In this document: piece after piece, positions 35,701-49,100 of the stretch
Numbering within the stretch: the first letter of the stretch is position 1
How the letters are laid out: every line of letters starts with the position of its first letter
Source of the DNA: Ascaris suum
Lineage: Eukaryota > Nematoda > Chromadorea > Rhabditida > Ascarididae
NCBI GenBank assembly: GCA_013433145.1
Contig: CM024172.1
Coordinates: forward strand, 5,145,213 to 5,209,212
Direction: 5' to 3'
Length of the DNA: 64,000 nt
Notes under the pieces: generated by a model
What the model saw: the letters and a program-made list of their open reading frames with translations, nothing else
Told to the model about the DNA's origin: nothing
Database searches by the model: none
Position numbers and translations under genes: made by a program

Positions 35701-38700
35701 GGAAAATTTTGAGGCTTCTAGCTACCTCGTACATTAGCTTATGCCCGATCCGCGCACATTCATAAAATTTTTTGGGTAATTCTTTGTTGGACGACAAAGT
35801 GAAACTCTGTGTTTACTGAGCAACACTTTAAACAGACTGATATTCTTTATTTCATCTTCATTATATGAAGAACTCCGTTACACAGTGAAGCATCTCACTG
35901 ATTGGTCGTGTCTGGCGGAAACGGGTCGCTGACTTTCAAGCGTCGTGCCCATCTCTTCTATAACGAGTAGCAACGTTCGAGAAATTAGAATTCAGCCAAT
36001 GCTTGTTAGAAAGGACCACTGGGTTTTAATAGAAACTTTCATTATTGGAAACCGCTGTTTTAGATTTAATTAAAAGGATCGTTACCTGCATTGTTTTTAT
36101 GCTCAGTCACCATATATTTTCATTTAAAGTCGGAATGCAAAAATTTGCAGCCAAGTAGCAGTCGAGGATGTGGTGGTCGTACGCTTATGTTTGTTGTGGA
36201 GCTTGCTGATGTTGACCGAGAGGGGGTCGTTATTCCACATGTGTAACAAGGTTGAAGACGTGTATGTTCGACTCGCTGAAATCTTTCTTATCGGTAAGTA
36301 GTTCGTTTATTAGTGGACTGCATGTGAAGTGTTAGTGGTTACCATGCGTTGATCCTTTCCTCTAAATTCGGGGGCTCTTCCCGAGGTTTGCAGAAACAAA
36401 CGAACCTTGACGTGCGGGATGAGAAACGGAGGAAGATATACCGGTGAGTTGAGATGGTGCTGGGTGATTTCATTTTTCAATGTTCTCTACAATTACTCTG
36501 GATTTGAAATGTGGGAGGGGACATATTCACTGCAGTGTGTGAAGTTTTTTGAGCGGCTTTGATAAATTCTCGATCATCTCGAAGTATTTCGAATTGAAGT
36601 TTAGTTGCTGCTCGGATGCTTGTCTCATAGGAGCTTTCTGCAGTTTGTATCACCATAACTATTTCGTTTTCAGGACCGGAAGTGTTCAAAGATGATGTAG
36701 TGAAAGCGTGTGCAGATCGTGTCTTCCGTAGTTACGTCATACCTAAGGCGAAGCATGGTGAACTCAGTTTGATTGCAACTGAGCCAGTCGCTAAGCTAGA
36801 TGCCTTTATGCCATTGTAAGTTCTTCGTTTCCAAGAAATTATACCGGCTTAAGTGCCCTGAAATGTTCACTTATTTTAGTCTCCAACCGTTCCTTCTTGC
36901 CAGTGATGTTTCCATAAAGCAAGTTAGAATGCTTCTTTCATCTTCATGTGTTTTGTATGTATTATATCATTTAGCCATCGTTGGAATTATCTTTCGATTC
37001 CGTTCCGTCCCATTTCCTAACGTTTTATATTCATGAAGGAAAAACAGAGATTTAGAGTTTTGTTTATTTTTAAGAAAATCAAGTGCTTCTTGTCTTCTCT
37101 TGATCTTTCTTGATTTCCCAACTTTCTCCTCCTATCGTTGTAGGATCGAGAAGCCTGCACCGATGAATTAAGAAAGTAATCTTAGCTGCATATGAAATGA
37201 ATTCTTTAACCCTCTTGGTTTTTCGAAATTAGCATTTTACAAAGTTGCGCTTGCCACTTTTTCGAGGAATCTGAGTGAATGAAGTTTGCATGTTGACGAA
37301 GCTTTTCTTTGGTTGCACAATGCCCATGTGGTCGTGTTAATACTGAATCATTGTGCTGTTATACCTCTGCTGGAACCAAATGCTCAACAACAAAATGTGA
37401 CAGTTATCTGTCAGGTTTCTTTCCCCTCTCCCCCCCCCCCCCCCCCACCTTCCTTCTTCCTGTTGTAGCACCAAATTGAATGAATTGCATTAGCCGCATT
37501 ATCGGCTGGAATTGACATGCAAATAGAAGTGAGAAGTTTCTAAGCATGAAGCGATATTGGGAAGTTGTCGGTTGCAGCTATGAAGACCTTATGCGACATT
37601 TTGAAGAATTCGCGGTGGGAGATGAGCTCTTCTCATTGGTATTGCTCATCGGTGCTTATATGAACTCAACATTAATGGATTCGCTGATGATGAGATGTGC
37701 CTTATGGTCTCCTGAAAGGAAAATCATACGGCAAATGACACTTGGAAAAGGATCGGCTGTACGTTACATACGTTTATTTTGGCATGCGTGGGAACCCTTT
37801 CGCGTATTGCCCGTCGTTTTATTCCGCAAATCTTCGATGGCGTCTGTGGGATTGCCTAAATGTTTGCGTGACGTATTTTTACTTATCTTCGTACTTAGTC
37901 ACCAAATATTATTTTATCCTTTTATGTTTGCAGAAGTTCGACTTGTCTCACATATTCACGTTGTGCATTTCTCAGTGGCATTTTTTACGGGTTAAAGAAG
38001 GGGAATCTTGCAGAAAAGAGGGAATCATTAATGTCAGAGAAGGGCAGCGGCGATTCGCTTACTGGGGTGAGTGTTCGAATTCAGGATTTTTTGCTGCAAC
38101 ATTTGGCATCTGTGCGAGAATATTGGAGCGAAGAGATGGAAGATCAGTACTATGCTCAGTACTCGCAACTGCTTGCAATGTACGCGGCAGCGATTCGTAA
38201 CAGTGAGGTGACACGCGATCGTAATCCATTGCTCTTCGAAATTGCGGCCACCGAGCTCGGTTATTTCGTGAAGAGGCACTCCAAAGGCGATACACAAACC
38301 AATCCGTTCGTTGTAGGTTTTTATTGGAATTTATTGAAGAGTGCTTTCTCTAGCAATTTTTGTGCTAGTCGTTAAATAATTTGCGCCATTTCTGGTGTCT
38401 TTGAGAGGAAAAGGCAACGACTCGAGTCTCATTCTTTTTTAATAATAGTTAAGGCCGCTATCGTTTGAGTGTGCAAATAGCGTCTAAATAGTAAGACTGT
38501 AAGGGCATAATGTCGCATGAGAAAGTGGCAAATTTCTAGTCTTCTGTTTAGATATTTCTCTTCCTTTGCGTTGTGAAATTTTGCGGAATTGAGCTGATTG
38601 GAGTTTAGAAGTATGCGGCGCGGCTCGTTGGAGTAACTCTTTTGTACGCAGCTTAATAATGCCTCATCAACTACTCTGGAGGAGCATTGTTGACAGTTAT

Positions 38701-39056
38701 TTTGACCGCTGCCAACGATTTACTGCATTGATCGCATGTGAAATATTTCAGATTCTATTAATTCGCCTTATGTGAATGTTCTGTTAATTAAATTGCTGTT
38801 ATTTTCATAAGCTGCCTTATAGTCATATAATAGACCTGTTCATCTGTAGGCTGAAGCGATGTGTCCACAGAAATATTTGCATAGCTTATGTTTGCTTGAG
38901 AATTTTTTATATATAGCTTGAGTGCAATGTTATAGTTCGATGGTGGGAGATAGCGCTTGAAGTAATATTGTATTGTAGGATCGTGAAAGAATCAAAGAAT
39001 TCGATATACTCGTCGACATAATTCGGACTGCGGTCGCCGGCAGATTGCAGCTGTAA
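26783..39056 (+). CDS. RPAP1-like RNA polymerase II-associated protein
   Basis: Homologue of RPAP1, which helps assemble RNA polymerase II. Proposed exons: 26783-26845, 27930-27995, 28685-28915, 30109-30233, 30830-30930, 31625-31783, 32173-32250, 33366-33568, 34105-34208, 34453-34533, 35399-35486, 36151-36293, 36674-36815, 37578-37758, 38085-38312, 38979-39056. Family marks: start MEHSLKRPTPEDTDEDLLRM joined to EEFESARLEG; ILVKEKNAEY; KDGRSLFAIEFDR; KRIQAMSKEELLSAQREIVE joined to DPKIIEFLKTR; and C-terminal FYEDLMRHFEEFAVGDELFS, equivalent to the family's conserved late motif. It ends VAGRLQL-TAA. About 690 aa are visible against 1,393 in human. Phases agree except entering the 36.15-kb exon, so one exon there is missing or misplaced. 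The conserved His-His-His-Gly motif was not found. Exon 33366-33568 could instead end at 33484. Confidence 0.85.
27145..27480. repeat. GC-rich block in RPAP1 intron 1, possible old repeat
   Basis: About 335 bp much richer in G and C than the surrounding intron, with a small inverted pair CCCG/CGGG around CCCGTCAACGCGGG. No coding similarity was recognised; the 106-codon minus-strand frame over it looks like a by-product of low stop density. It resembles a non-autonomous repeat copy, but no termini or duplications were defined. Confidence 0.25.
28602..28621. repeat. Poly-C run, 20 nt
   Basis: Homopolymer on the sense strand of RPAP1, about 65 nt before the acceptor of its third exon (28685). 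A similar 17-nt C run (37430-37446) lies about 130 nt before the acceptor at 37578. Confidence 0.95.
33651..33730. repeat. 20-bp tandem repeat, four imperfect copies
   Basis: Units start at 33651, 33671, 33691 and 33711, each like ATTGCAACTTGAGCATGAAC, for example ATTGCAATCTGATCATAAGC and ATTACAACTTGCACATAAAT. It lies in the RPAP1 intron just after the exon at 33366-33568. A weaker related word (ATGTTGCAACTTGG) precedes the array. Confidence 0.85.
33893..33971. repeat. Two copies of dyad TTTCGTAACGAAA
   Basis: The 13-nt palindrome TTTCGTAACGAAA occurs at 33893-33905 and again at 33959-33971. Each copy is preceded by a TTGCAAAT word. Both lie in one RPAP1 intron. Spacing and context suggest a duplicated segment of about 66 bp or a pair of protein-binding sites. 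Confidence 0.7.
34877..35007. mobile_element. Candidate MITE-like element with inverted ends
   Basis: A GC-rich block of about 131 bp in an AT-rich RPAP1 intron. The left end reads CCCCATTTGAGTC and the right end read in reverse is CCCGCATTTGAGTG, an imperfect terminal inverted repeat of about 12 matching bases. The interior is non-repetitive and has no recognisable gene. No target-site duplication was identified. Confidence 0.4.
37430..37446. repeat. Poly-C run, 17 nt
   Basis: C homopolymer on the + strand within the RPAP1 intron before the exon at 37578. It produces artefactual proline runs in translated frames. Confidence 0.95.
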
Positions 39057-40409
39057 ATTGAAAAATGCAATTGTAATTGTATATTGGGCAGTACTGTAAC
39101 TGATTACCTTTTTAGCAGTTTTTGTTATACAATTGTTTCAACACAAGTGGATATCTTAACACACATCTTGTGCTGGCGAAAAAGTCGTTAGTGATGAACG
39201 ATTTAAGTGGGTGGTATGAAAAGTTGCTTTAGAGTCGGAAAAGGGATGGTTAGTGTGAAAGGAGAGGGATGGGGCGAAAAAAACCTCAGGCTCCGAACTC
39301 TTCTCGCCAACTTGGGACCCGTCATCCTTTATCGGATACTGACTGCGAATCATTCTGATCTGTGTCGAGCGAGATAAAGAACTTAGCAGTTCTAAGAATA
39401 TTAATTTCAATATTGGTATTTGGTTAATCATAGACGATCAAAAAAGAGCTCACTGGGCTAATTAAGGTAGTTGCAGATAGCACCGCCAATGTTTGTTGGG
39501 TTAGATGCGGTTCTCTCTTCACTAACATTCTGAATTAAGCCCCATTTTATTGTCTTTGAAAATTCCCATGCATGAATATATGTGCATTGGTTGGTGAATA
39601 CAAAGTTTGAAAATTCGGCCAGGTTGAGATTTGTCGAAGTTCACCTTTGCTATGAATAAATTAGCGCCGTATAGGTAAGAGAGCTTTTCCGAGACTGTGG
39701 AGATACATTCATATAATGTTATTGCTCGTATACAGAACATCTCGAATGGAACGCAGAACTGTATTGGGTGTGTTGATTCACTGGGGAACTTCATGACCTT
39801 TATCGTTGAAATTCGAAAATGCAATTATTCTTAAAGAGCACTTTCTTTGCAAAAAATGCAAAAGTTTTTTTGAAGATATGTGAATCCAAATTGCAAAGAA
39901 AGCGTTTAATTGTAATTGTTCCCATGAAGTTTTTGATTCGTGACAATTGTGTTTTCGCAAGGAACTTGGAAAGAAAACGTTTAAACTACTTCATTTTCTG
40001 TTTCTATGCCCCGGGCTTCTAATGTTTGCACTCTCTCGGAATCGTCGACTCCTCGGGGAAGCTTATATAAAAGAGTCATTGTAGAAGAAGAAAATCTGCA
40101 GTTTTTGTTCGGGAAGTCAACTTGCGGATGGCTATGGAAGATATGAGCAAGGAGGACAAAGGAACAGTGTATTTCTTTTCTCTGTTGGTACTATCCGTTT
40201 CGTTGTTTTTGATCTTTTGGGACACATGACGAACCACTGAATGGCGCAACAGCATTTCCATTGCCATCATCGTACAGAAACGATTTGTAAAAGAGTTAAT
40301 AAACCACGCTGCCAGAAACACTCATTGCTTGGGTATCCCGCGCAATAAATCATTCAAATATTTCACCGATGCAAATCTTCGTGATTTCCCCTATGGCATG
40401 TTCTTTGTT
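39057..40409. other. Intergenic between convergent RPAP1 and SELENBP1
   Basis: A stretch of 1.35 kb between two stop codons that face each other. It should carry both 3' untranslated regions. Short frames on both strands are unrecognised and AT-rich. No structured RNA or repeat was noticed. Confidence 0.6.
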
Positions 40410-43400
40410 TTATACCCATATGTCGGATGTGCAATCGCCGTCTGGATATCGCATTTCATGTGCATAGAACGGTCCTCCAGGAATGGCGCCGAAATCAACA
40501 AGAAAATCTTCATCGAGCTTGAGCCCGCCATCGTTCGTATTGACATCGATTTTAACCATCCTCGATCCGGTCCTGAAGAAAATAGAATCTAGAATAATCT
40601 TTGCGAGTATCTTCGCTATGAAAATACTTGCTCGGGTAACACTGTTAATGTAAATGCGGTCGTGTAATCTAAAGGCGTAGTTTTGAAACAGGTGAACTGG
40701 ATACACAGTGGCCTAGTATTTCAAGAATGGCATCCATTCAACACAGCACTGCTTAAGTAACGATATCTGCTTTTCCTTGTACTTTCCACCAATATAGAAA
40801 AATAAAAAAGTAGTTTTGTCATTTTGATGGGTGATGGGTGTGATGGGTGCTTTGAAATGATAAGAGGTATAAAATATTGGTGTTACTTTTTCATTTTTGG
40901 GTAGAACTGCTCATCCCATTTACTAAACAACGAAGTGGTGACGTATAGTCGTTTGCCATCCAAACTCAGCTGCAGCATCTGAGGACCTCCTTCTATGCGC
41001 TGACCTTTCACGTATCGCGCTGCTGGACGTTCCTTAAACATTTCTTGTATAGTCGTCCACATGGAAAAGTAATGAAATCAATCGGTATACAGCCGAGTGG
41101 TGCACTTTCACTTCACATATATCTTTTTAGACTGTACTAGTAACAACATTGGATCGAGGCTATGGTAGTAGACACTCAACGATGTTGCTTCGTCTATCTA
41201 ACTTCCGCTGATAGAATAATCGAGTGTCCTTTGATGAATATTGCTAAGCACTTCTCAGTGTTTTTTTATTTCTGCAGAAGTATGTGGAAAAGAGATGAGT
41301 CAACTCTTATTGAAATACAGTTAGTGGAAAATAACCTCGAGTTCGGGATCGTTCTTTACATTCACCGTCGTCTCGTCATTTATACTACCTCCAACAAAGA
41401 CCTGTAAGACAAATGTTCTTAACTAAGTTAGCTTAGCATTTGTGTGATAGCGAGCAGCGACCATGCTTGGACATTTCGAGGCGAAATTTGCATTTATGAT
41501 AACGATAAATTTAGCGGAAGAGAACATCCAATACATAATTGCAACCCGCCCTAATTTAAGCGTTTTTTTTTGAATTTTGGAAAAGCTTTCTCGGCTTGAA
41601 TATCGCTGCTGACGTTATTCAGCCAATAAAGAACTGTAAAGAGGAGGCACTGGCGGATGCAATAACGTAGTAACAATGATTAAGCCTCAGTTTTCAACAC
41701 TTGCAGGGAATCAAAGTGAAGTCAGTGCTGACAGTTGATAGGCTGTTCAAGGAAAGCAATTTCAGAATGATAGGAGACGCTTATGCTCAGTATCCACTTT
41801 ATGGTGCAGAAGTAATAGAGGTGCATGCAAGACATCACTCATTAATCCAACATTGTACCTGCCCGACAAGTTTCGGTTTGAAAGGATCTGATATATCGTA
41901 TTGGCGCACATCGCCATGTATCCAACATGATATATAGAGGAATTTGTCATCCATAGATATTAGGATGTCGGTGATGAGTGCCGGCATCTCGGAGAACATC
42001 CAGTTTTCAACGTTCTTTGGCGGCACTACAATCACCTTCTCTGCCGTGTAACGTTCTTCATCCTATAACATTCACCTTAAACTGTGGCGTGCGGGTATCT
42101 TCTTAACAAGAATAAACCTGCGAAAGAATTCGCCCCACCATTCTCGAAGCTGAAAAGTAGTAGTTTATAGCTTGCAGAAAACTGTTGTGCTTTTATACCT
42201 CTGATTTTTCCACATTGTGAAATCTCCTCCCGTTTTGAATCTGTTCGATGCGGAATAACCTGCCATTAGAGCACTTTGGCTCACCAGACTTCTCATCCTT
42301 CAGCCGTCTCCGATGTATTTCCACCGTTTTTGATTTCTTACTCAGAATTAGATGATTTGTCATACTCCCCATTCTCTTACTTTCTTGCAAAGAACGACAG
42401 TTAATCAATCAAATCTCGTTTACTCGGCTTAATTTATAAAAAAGAGCAAAATGATGTTACTTGCCATAAAATATTGAATGAAATTGAATGAGCGGAAACC
42501 TTTTCAACGCCAAATACGAACCATTCCCGTACTTCAGTTGTTCTGCAGCATTTAGCGAATGTTTGAGCGAGGAACCGATGACAGATTCTTCCAACTTTCC
42601 ACACTTCCACTAATTTGTGTCACTGAGATCCCACTTTGAAGGTCAAAGGAGACGGGAGAAAGAATGCTCATAAGGGGATGATTTCCACCAATATCCCCGG
42701 GTGAAGACAATCGAAACCTGCAGTTTATATATGTGATAAACAGTAGAGCCGAGAGCCGTCCCAACGAAGCAATGGGTCGATGTTGGCTCGTGAAGGAAGC
42801 GCACTTCAAGCGGTACAGCTCCATAACGAGCATCCAATTCAATCGATTGTTTCAGCATATGCTCCTTCCAATCCCAAACGTGAATTTTATTTCCATAAAG
42901 GCCTAGAATATTTGCATATCACTTTCTTGAGAACTTGCAGACTTCACTTTTTTTCAGTTTCTGGATGCAGTTTCCTTCTTTTGATTTAATGGTGGAATTG
43001 CAAGCTTAAAAACTGTGCACCTGTCCCGCCCCCATGTTAGCATCCCATCGACGTCATTCCAAACATTTTCTTCTCTATAAATTTGCCAACAAACCTGTGT
43101 TTTCATTGCCATTTATTGTGGGATATAGGAAAATGCTGTTCTACCTTTCCTTCCGCTTATTTAAGCGGCTCGTTCGAAGACTCGCACTATGGGCAAATCA
43201 CAAATGAATTATATGCGGGTCTCGATCGCGTGTTCATGGCGGAGTGGTTGTAGCTGTGATTCCGGTGCGAAAGGCTCAGGTTCGATTATTCCACTATCCA
43301 AACGTTCTGGCACAAATACTACTTGTCAGAGTGCATTTCACGGTGGAGAGATTGCAGGGACGCTGGAAATGATGGGGGGTCGTCGGTGCTGGCGTTCACC

Positions 43401-46170
43401 AGTTGGCATCCCAACACGTTTTCATATGCCTCACGTGCACACCTGTGGCATAAGAAATCACTTGAAGAAGACTGAGTTTTAGCTCGCAATGATCATCTAG
43501 CTGGCATCAGAAACAATCGGTCATCTCCACTACGGATCCATGGATGCCTTTTGAAAGTATGGAAGTTGATCGCCCAAGTTGAGATTTTATCAGTGTTATA
43601 GAAACAAATGTTTTGAAAAACGATTCATAATCGCAGACTGAAAGTTTAATTCCTGAATTGTCATTGCAAACGGAGATTAACTCACGTCCAGTGTGAATGA
43701 GATCAACAACTTGCCACTCCAATCTTCAAGCGAATCTTTAACCGTTTGAAATCGTTTGTTTCTGAAGTTTGTAACGGCAAAATATAGAAGGCGCTTGAGC
43801 CAACAACTAAGGCTGGATTACCTTGTTGGACGTGCTTCATGTTGAATCCTTGTTTGATGGCTGCAGGTGCTCCCCATTCACTGCTGATCATAACGTTCTG
43901 TCGTGGTTGATACCAAAAGTCGTAATTGAATTCTGGTTTCTTTGAGTCTTCTGCTATCCACGTGCCAGCGGCGTCGAAATCTTTGCCATTCACAAGGAAG
44001 AAGTCACCTGAAAATTGGAGTGAAGGTTGTTTGTAGATTGTTGAGGTGCAATACTAGCTTTCTTCATTTTGCATCAGCTTAATTTCCGTCTCGACGTCGA
44101 AAACCTATAAAAATAGATTTAAGGAAACCCGAAGAAAACTATTGAAAATGTTTAAGGCAAATCAGTTTAATCATAGAAATGTAATCTAAAAGATGATGCT
44201 CTCGGATGCTTGCGAAGGCACAGAGATGAAAGCAAAACGAAGTTGAAATGTGCCGAACACTTATGGCTTCACCAATACTGCAACGAAGAAAACATTGAAA
44301 TAAAAGTAGCTACTAGGCGTTAACTGTGATCATTATCATAAACTTATGGGAACAGAACTTAGCGGAAATTGAATAATACATAATTGAAGAAGTGGAAAAT
44401 ATAGCAATCAAGGTGAGCAGACTTATTCTGGTTTGAATTTTCTTGCGACGATAAGCGGATTTATTGAGTTCTTTTAAACTGCATTTCGCTGAAGCATCCC
44501 TTTGCTGAAGCATGGTCTCATGTATGAGCACATAAAATTCGAGCAATGAAGAAGCTTTCAATGTTTGATCTTGTCAATATTATAACAGGTTTCCCTCTGA
44601 ATATAATGTTTTTAGATTAAGGCTTACTATCGTCGAAACGACAGACGGATATACGCTACACATGCACACCGTTTTAAACCCGATCATTTCACCAAACCAC
44701 ACAAAATCGGTATGTGAACCTGCCAGTTTTATAAAAGGCCGCTTACCTTTATGATTTCCATCCGCATCGCTCAAGGTGCTGATCATAATATTGCCATCTG
44801 CAAGGCAATGCGTCGTATGAGGAAAACCAACATCATGCCTGAACGCTGCATCTGGCTCCAGCGTCTTCAATAACGGTATATCATTTGCATGAAGCCAAAG
44901 AATCCAATTTGTTTCGGTTGTCACAAGGAACGTTGCACTCCAGCCGTTTATATGAGACAATTTCAGATTACTTGAGGATATGCATTGGAAAGCAATTTTC
45001 ATTGCATGTGACATATGCTGGCCAGCCTCTTTGCAAGTAACAAAGTTCAAGCAACAAAGAAGCTTAGAGTTTTCAAAGTAATTTTCCCTAATGTTCGAAT
45101 TTCTGAAAGAACAAAGAATCACAGTTTTTAGAGAATAATTCCACTTGTAATTTTAAAGCCCTTAAAAGATTCGATTAAACCTTGTGGAGCTTGAGATTCT
45201 TAGGATCCAATGTGTCGATGAAATAGATACGAGACGAAAGCAAACAGGGCACAACGAGATGAGAGCGCTTCGCATTTTTATCGCCATAGCAGCTCGAACA
45301 AGCATTCCATCCTGAATGGTGCACTTCGTCACCAATGTTTGGCAAGTCCACACGACTGATCACCTGAAGTTAGCGATGCCGCTTAAAACAATATCCTATG
45401 AGAATGAATTTGTATATCTAAAACGATGTTTAATTTGCATATATGCATTTGCCATTTACCATCATAAGCAACTGTTTCCAATTTCTGCCTCAGATTTGGT
45501 GGGAATAGAAGGAATAGTCGCAAATATGCGATTCTTTAAAGCAGTGGTGCAAAATGAAATGATAAACAAGCACTAATAAAAGTGCTGCATACTTCCATAA
45601 AAACATATGCAGAGACAAAATTTTCAGCGTAATTTTCGCTGCTTAAACCCGTTTCCTCCATTGTCCAAATTTCATTCTTGTCATAGAAAATTTGTCAATT
45701 TTTTGGACTTTCAGTTGTTTTATCGAAAGAACTCCCGACTATGAAATTAAAAAAAATTCACTGAATCGGAGGTTCTGGAGACGTGCATTACTTTGCAAAT
45801 TCTACGAGAGCAAATTATTTAGTTTTCATGATTACCATTAAAACAAATTAGAGTTTATGTTGAAATATGGGTCGAATCGTTGGCCATAAAATATGTTGTC
45901 TATATAATGTGTTATAAAGTTTCCGAGTTCTTATACGACTTACAACAACCACAAAGACAGAAACAAAGAACACGGAACGTTAACCTTGCAAAATGTCGGA
46001 CTAGTAGGATCGACATCAACAGATGCGATCATGTCGGGCCTCGAGGAGTTGGTATTGGCGCATGTCACAAAAAGAAACTTCTCTCTGGGGCCGTTTAAAA
46101 ACGCATCTTCGGGACTAGCGTAGCCCGGACCTGAGCAACATCGCTTTTTCAGCTCGCATGCCAACATCAT
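40410..46170 (-). CDS. Selenium-binding protein 1 / methanethiol oxidase
   Basis: Homologue of human SELENBP1, a cytosolic enzyme that oxidises methanethiol to formaldehyde, hydrogen sulfide and hydrogen peroxide. Nine exons, 5' to 3' on minus: 46170-45985, 45363-45181, 44864-44747, 44007-43822, 42902-42718, 42062-41859, 41401-41336, 41032-40887, 40572-40410. All phases agree, giving 478 aa (human 472). Conserved stretches: [49 protein letters not shown] (the selenium-linked cysteine region, Cys84/Cys87), [71 protein letters not shown] and the terminus [14 protein letters not shown]. Start: the upstream frame has only a TTG, so the first ATG at 46170 (MMLACELKK) is chosen; ATG 46167 follows directly. 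Acceptor 41032 (TTTAAG|GAACG) was preferred because it keeps phase. Confidence 0.96.
43237..43290 (+). repeat. tRNA-like A/B boxes, possible SINE head
   Basis: A TGGCGGAGTGG word (43237-43247), close to the A box of Ser/Leu-type tRNAs, is followed 30 nt later by AGGTTCGATTATT (43278-43290), close to a B box. The DNA following to about 43450 is richer in G and C than the host SELENBP1 intron. A full cloverleaf could not be folded by eye, so this looks more like the promoter head of a tRNA-derived SINE than a functional tRNA. Confidence 0.3.
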
Positions 46171-49100
46171 CGATTCTGTAAGTGTGCTGCCAGAATTATT
46201 ATTTATCAACGGCCATTTAAAGCAATAAACATTTGATCAAACGTAGATGAATTGACAACAAAGCACTTATCACTACCATATAATCATTCAAGAACGTGAT
46301 CTCTTTCCCTTCTAAGACAACGCCGACCCAAAAATAAAACATTTCTAATCAAAGTTTGCGCATATTACCATCCTCACCAGTTAAAAAGATCTTATTTTTA
46401 TTGCTGTGAGCAAAACACTCGTTTTCCATATGACTTCTGTCATGAAAGAGGACTATCTCGTGCACTATCAAAGAAACACTGTGCACATCATATAAATGAG
46501 GAATATTTTCGTCAATCAGACAAATTTTAAAAACTGATTTAAAGCAGCTTCGAGCACTTTGACACCGTAATAATTGAGAAATACCATCGAATGGTTGCGA
46601 AGGTTTGGAATCGAAAACACTGCAAAGTGAATGTCACTCGAACAAACATTTTAAGAAGCAGCACGGGACGAACGGCGAAACTCGTTTCTTAGGGATAGCA
46701 CAGAATGAAGGGTTGAATATGTGCACACTGCGAACGAGTAAAGTCAATAATTTTGGTAACCGATTAATGAACAGCGTAGAAAACTTAGAATCAGAGATCA
46801 GCTGTGCTCTTTGGATGGATCATTAGAACCAAGATCAGTGTGTCATTTCTGTTGAAGCACCCATCCATGTTGTAGTTTTATCTGTTTGCACAGATCCTTT
46901 CGTGGAAAGGAAATTAGCGCAGAGCTCGAACGTTTTAAATTTTACCCTGAATAATAAAAGCAAGCAAAGTTTTCACCTCTTTTTCTCTCTTGCGGTTTTT
47001 CTTCTCTCCCTCGGTCCTCACCTGCTCAAGGATCAAAATGTACAGGTGATGGATGTGCCTAATGAGTAAGGCGGGAGAAGGGCAGTACTTCGTAGAAATG
47101 ATTTAGTGTTCAGGAGCTGATTTCTATAGGCAGGGCAGATAAAATAATGAAAAGTAATAAGTTCCAGAAGCACTGAAACAATTGACTTGGAGAAGGCAAA
47201 GCATCAAAGCAATTCATGATTCTTTTAACAAATTGGACGTACAAATTGAGTGATCGACAAATCTCTGATGAACTTAACACACTTCACTCAAGTCCCTATG
47301 AGCACAGAGCCTTCTTTTATTAAACAAAAAAACAAAATGTGGAAAAGCCAACTGCAAAGTTTTCTGAAACTTAGTCGGTGCATTATGTGAATTTAATCAC
47401 CGAATTTCTTAGCGCAGTGAAACACCTAATATGCTTGGTGCATACGGTTGATAAGACCGATTGGCGAAGTGCTTCTCATTGTGGGGGTGTTGAATTAGAT
47501 GTGACTATGAAGTAGATACGACTCGTTTCTTTGATAGACGTTTCAAGGATAGAGTTAGAGAAAGCATCTCACCTTCATAACGTAGTTTTTTTTCAATACC
47601 GCTTCGAAGTGAATCAACTCAGCAGCTAATGTTTCGTTATGCCTATTTTTAGAAGTATTTTATCCCAGTGATAGTCCAGTCTCATATAATGAAGTCTCCA
47701 ATCTCCTACGAAAGCGTCACCAAAGCATCGAGAGAATAGAGGCTTTGTGAGCATCGTCAAGCCAAAAATCCTTCTGACGCCTGATGCGAGCTCAAACAAC
47801 CATTGTATGTGATTCTATGCCAGCATATTTATGATAAGTGGTACTGATATTTCACCTTTTCATCACGTATGTTTTTACTTACCTAACTGAGCGCGATGTC
47901 AGAAAGCAAACACTTTGTGCTATTCTGTAATATGTGTAAAGTGCGTTCAATCTTCTTTCATCTATTACCTAAAAAGGAGACGACCCCAGATGTATAGAAA
48001 TCAAATATTCTCGCTTATGGCATATGTCAGCATTTCATTAAAAGTCAGCCGCTAATGAGAGCCAACTCAGAGAAACGCGTTCATCGTTGGGACTGACCAG
48101 GTTAGGTGCCAAAAATTGTGTAAGAAAATCGGAGGTGAACGTGTCACGAGGTAGATTCAACAGTGAAATTAGAAGCTCAATAAAAACTTGAAATGCTGGA
48201 GAACTACAGGTACGCTTTAAAGATTTCTAGAGACTAAGCCGATTCGCTGAGAACGAAATAACTATTCATGGAGAGATAAACAAAAACTGTTACTTATACG
48301 AATGTTTGCAACACTTTTACAAAAAAGCGATAATAGGACTTTACTCTGAGAACAGAGACAAAGAAAAAAACGTGGCGAACAGCATCAAATATATGTTATT
48401 TGTTACCTTAATAGATGACTGACCAGACAATCAAATAACCTGGTTAACGAATGAATGAAGAAAGTGTAGAAAAGTTGCCTTTAAAATTAACTACTGCCCA
48501 CACAAGTAATTAATAGAGTGTTTCCATCAAATGTTATTAATGAAAAGAGCAATTATATAGCAGTGGTAGATTAGTGGAATATTTTTACGACACCTTTTTA
48601 TGTAACACAAGAGCAGTAATGCGTCGTTGACTAGATAAGGCAGCGTCATTACTTAAAAAACGATATGTTTTATACGTATCGAAGTAAATGAGCAAATAAA
48701 GTGTTTAATTCTGCACCAATAATTCATGTGTCACCTGACAGAGGAATCTATTAGAATATTTTCAGTAGACTTTAAGCTTTTCATGCTTTCGAGATCATTC
48801 AAGTTTTTGGAACGGCTTTCCTGAAAATCCAGCGACCACTGGCCGTGAGAGAGATATTCATTATTTCCCACAAAAATTCAGAAAATATCCTGAAGCAATT
48901 GTATCTGAAGAACGTCTCGCATTTGTTGCCATATGAGGGAGGCTGAACGATATTGGAAGAGAAAAAGCCCAATTATTGGAAAAAGTTGATAATTAGATAA
49001 TCAATTGGATAATATATCTGCTTGACTGTTTTGCTTAAGCTATTCTTGCGCTGTGTATTTTGGGTTCTGACAGGTGCAACAAAGAAATCTATAACTATAG

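Noticed and set aside
37742..38200. 152-codon frame over the RPAP1 C-terminal exons
   Set aside because: It is an alternative frame crossing an intron. The RPAP1 motif lies in the other frame.
41041..41060. Acceptor at the ACAAG before ATGTTTAAG in SELENBP1 exon 8
   Set aside because: It breaks the reading phase. The acceptor at 41032 keeps phase and matches the family alignment.
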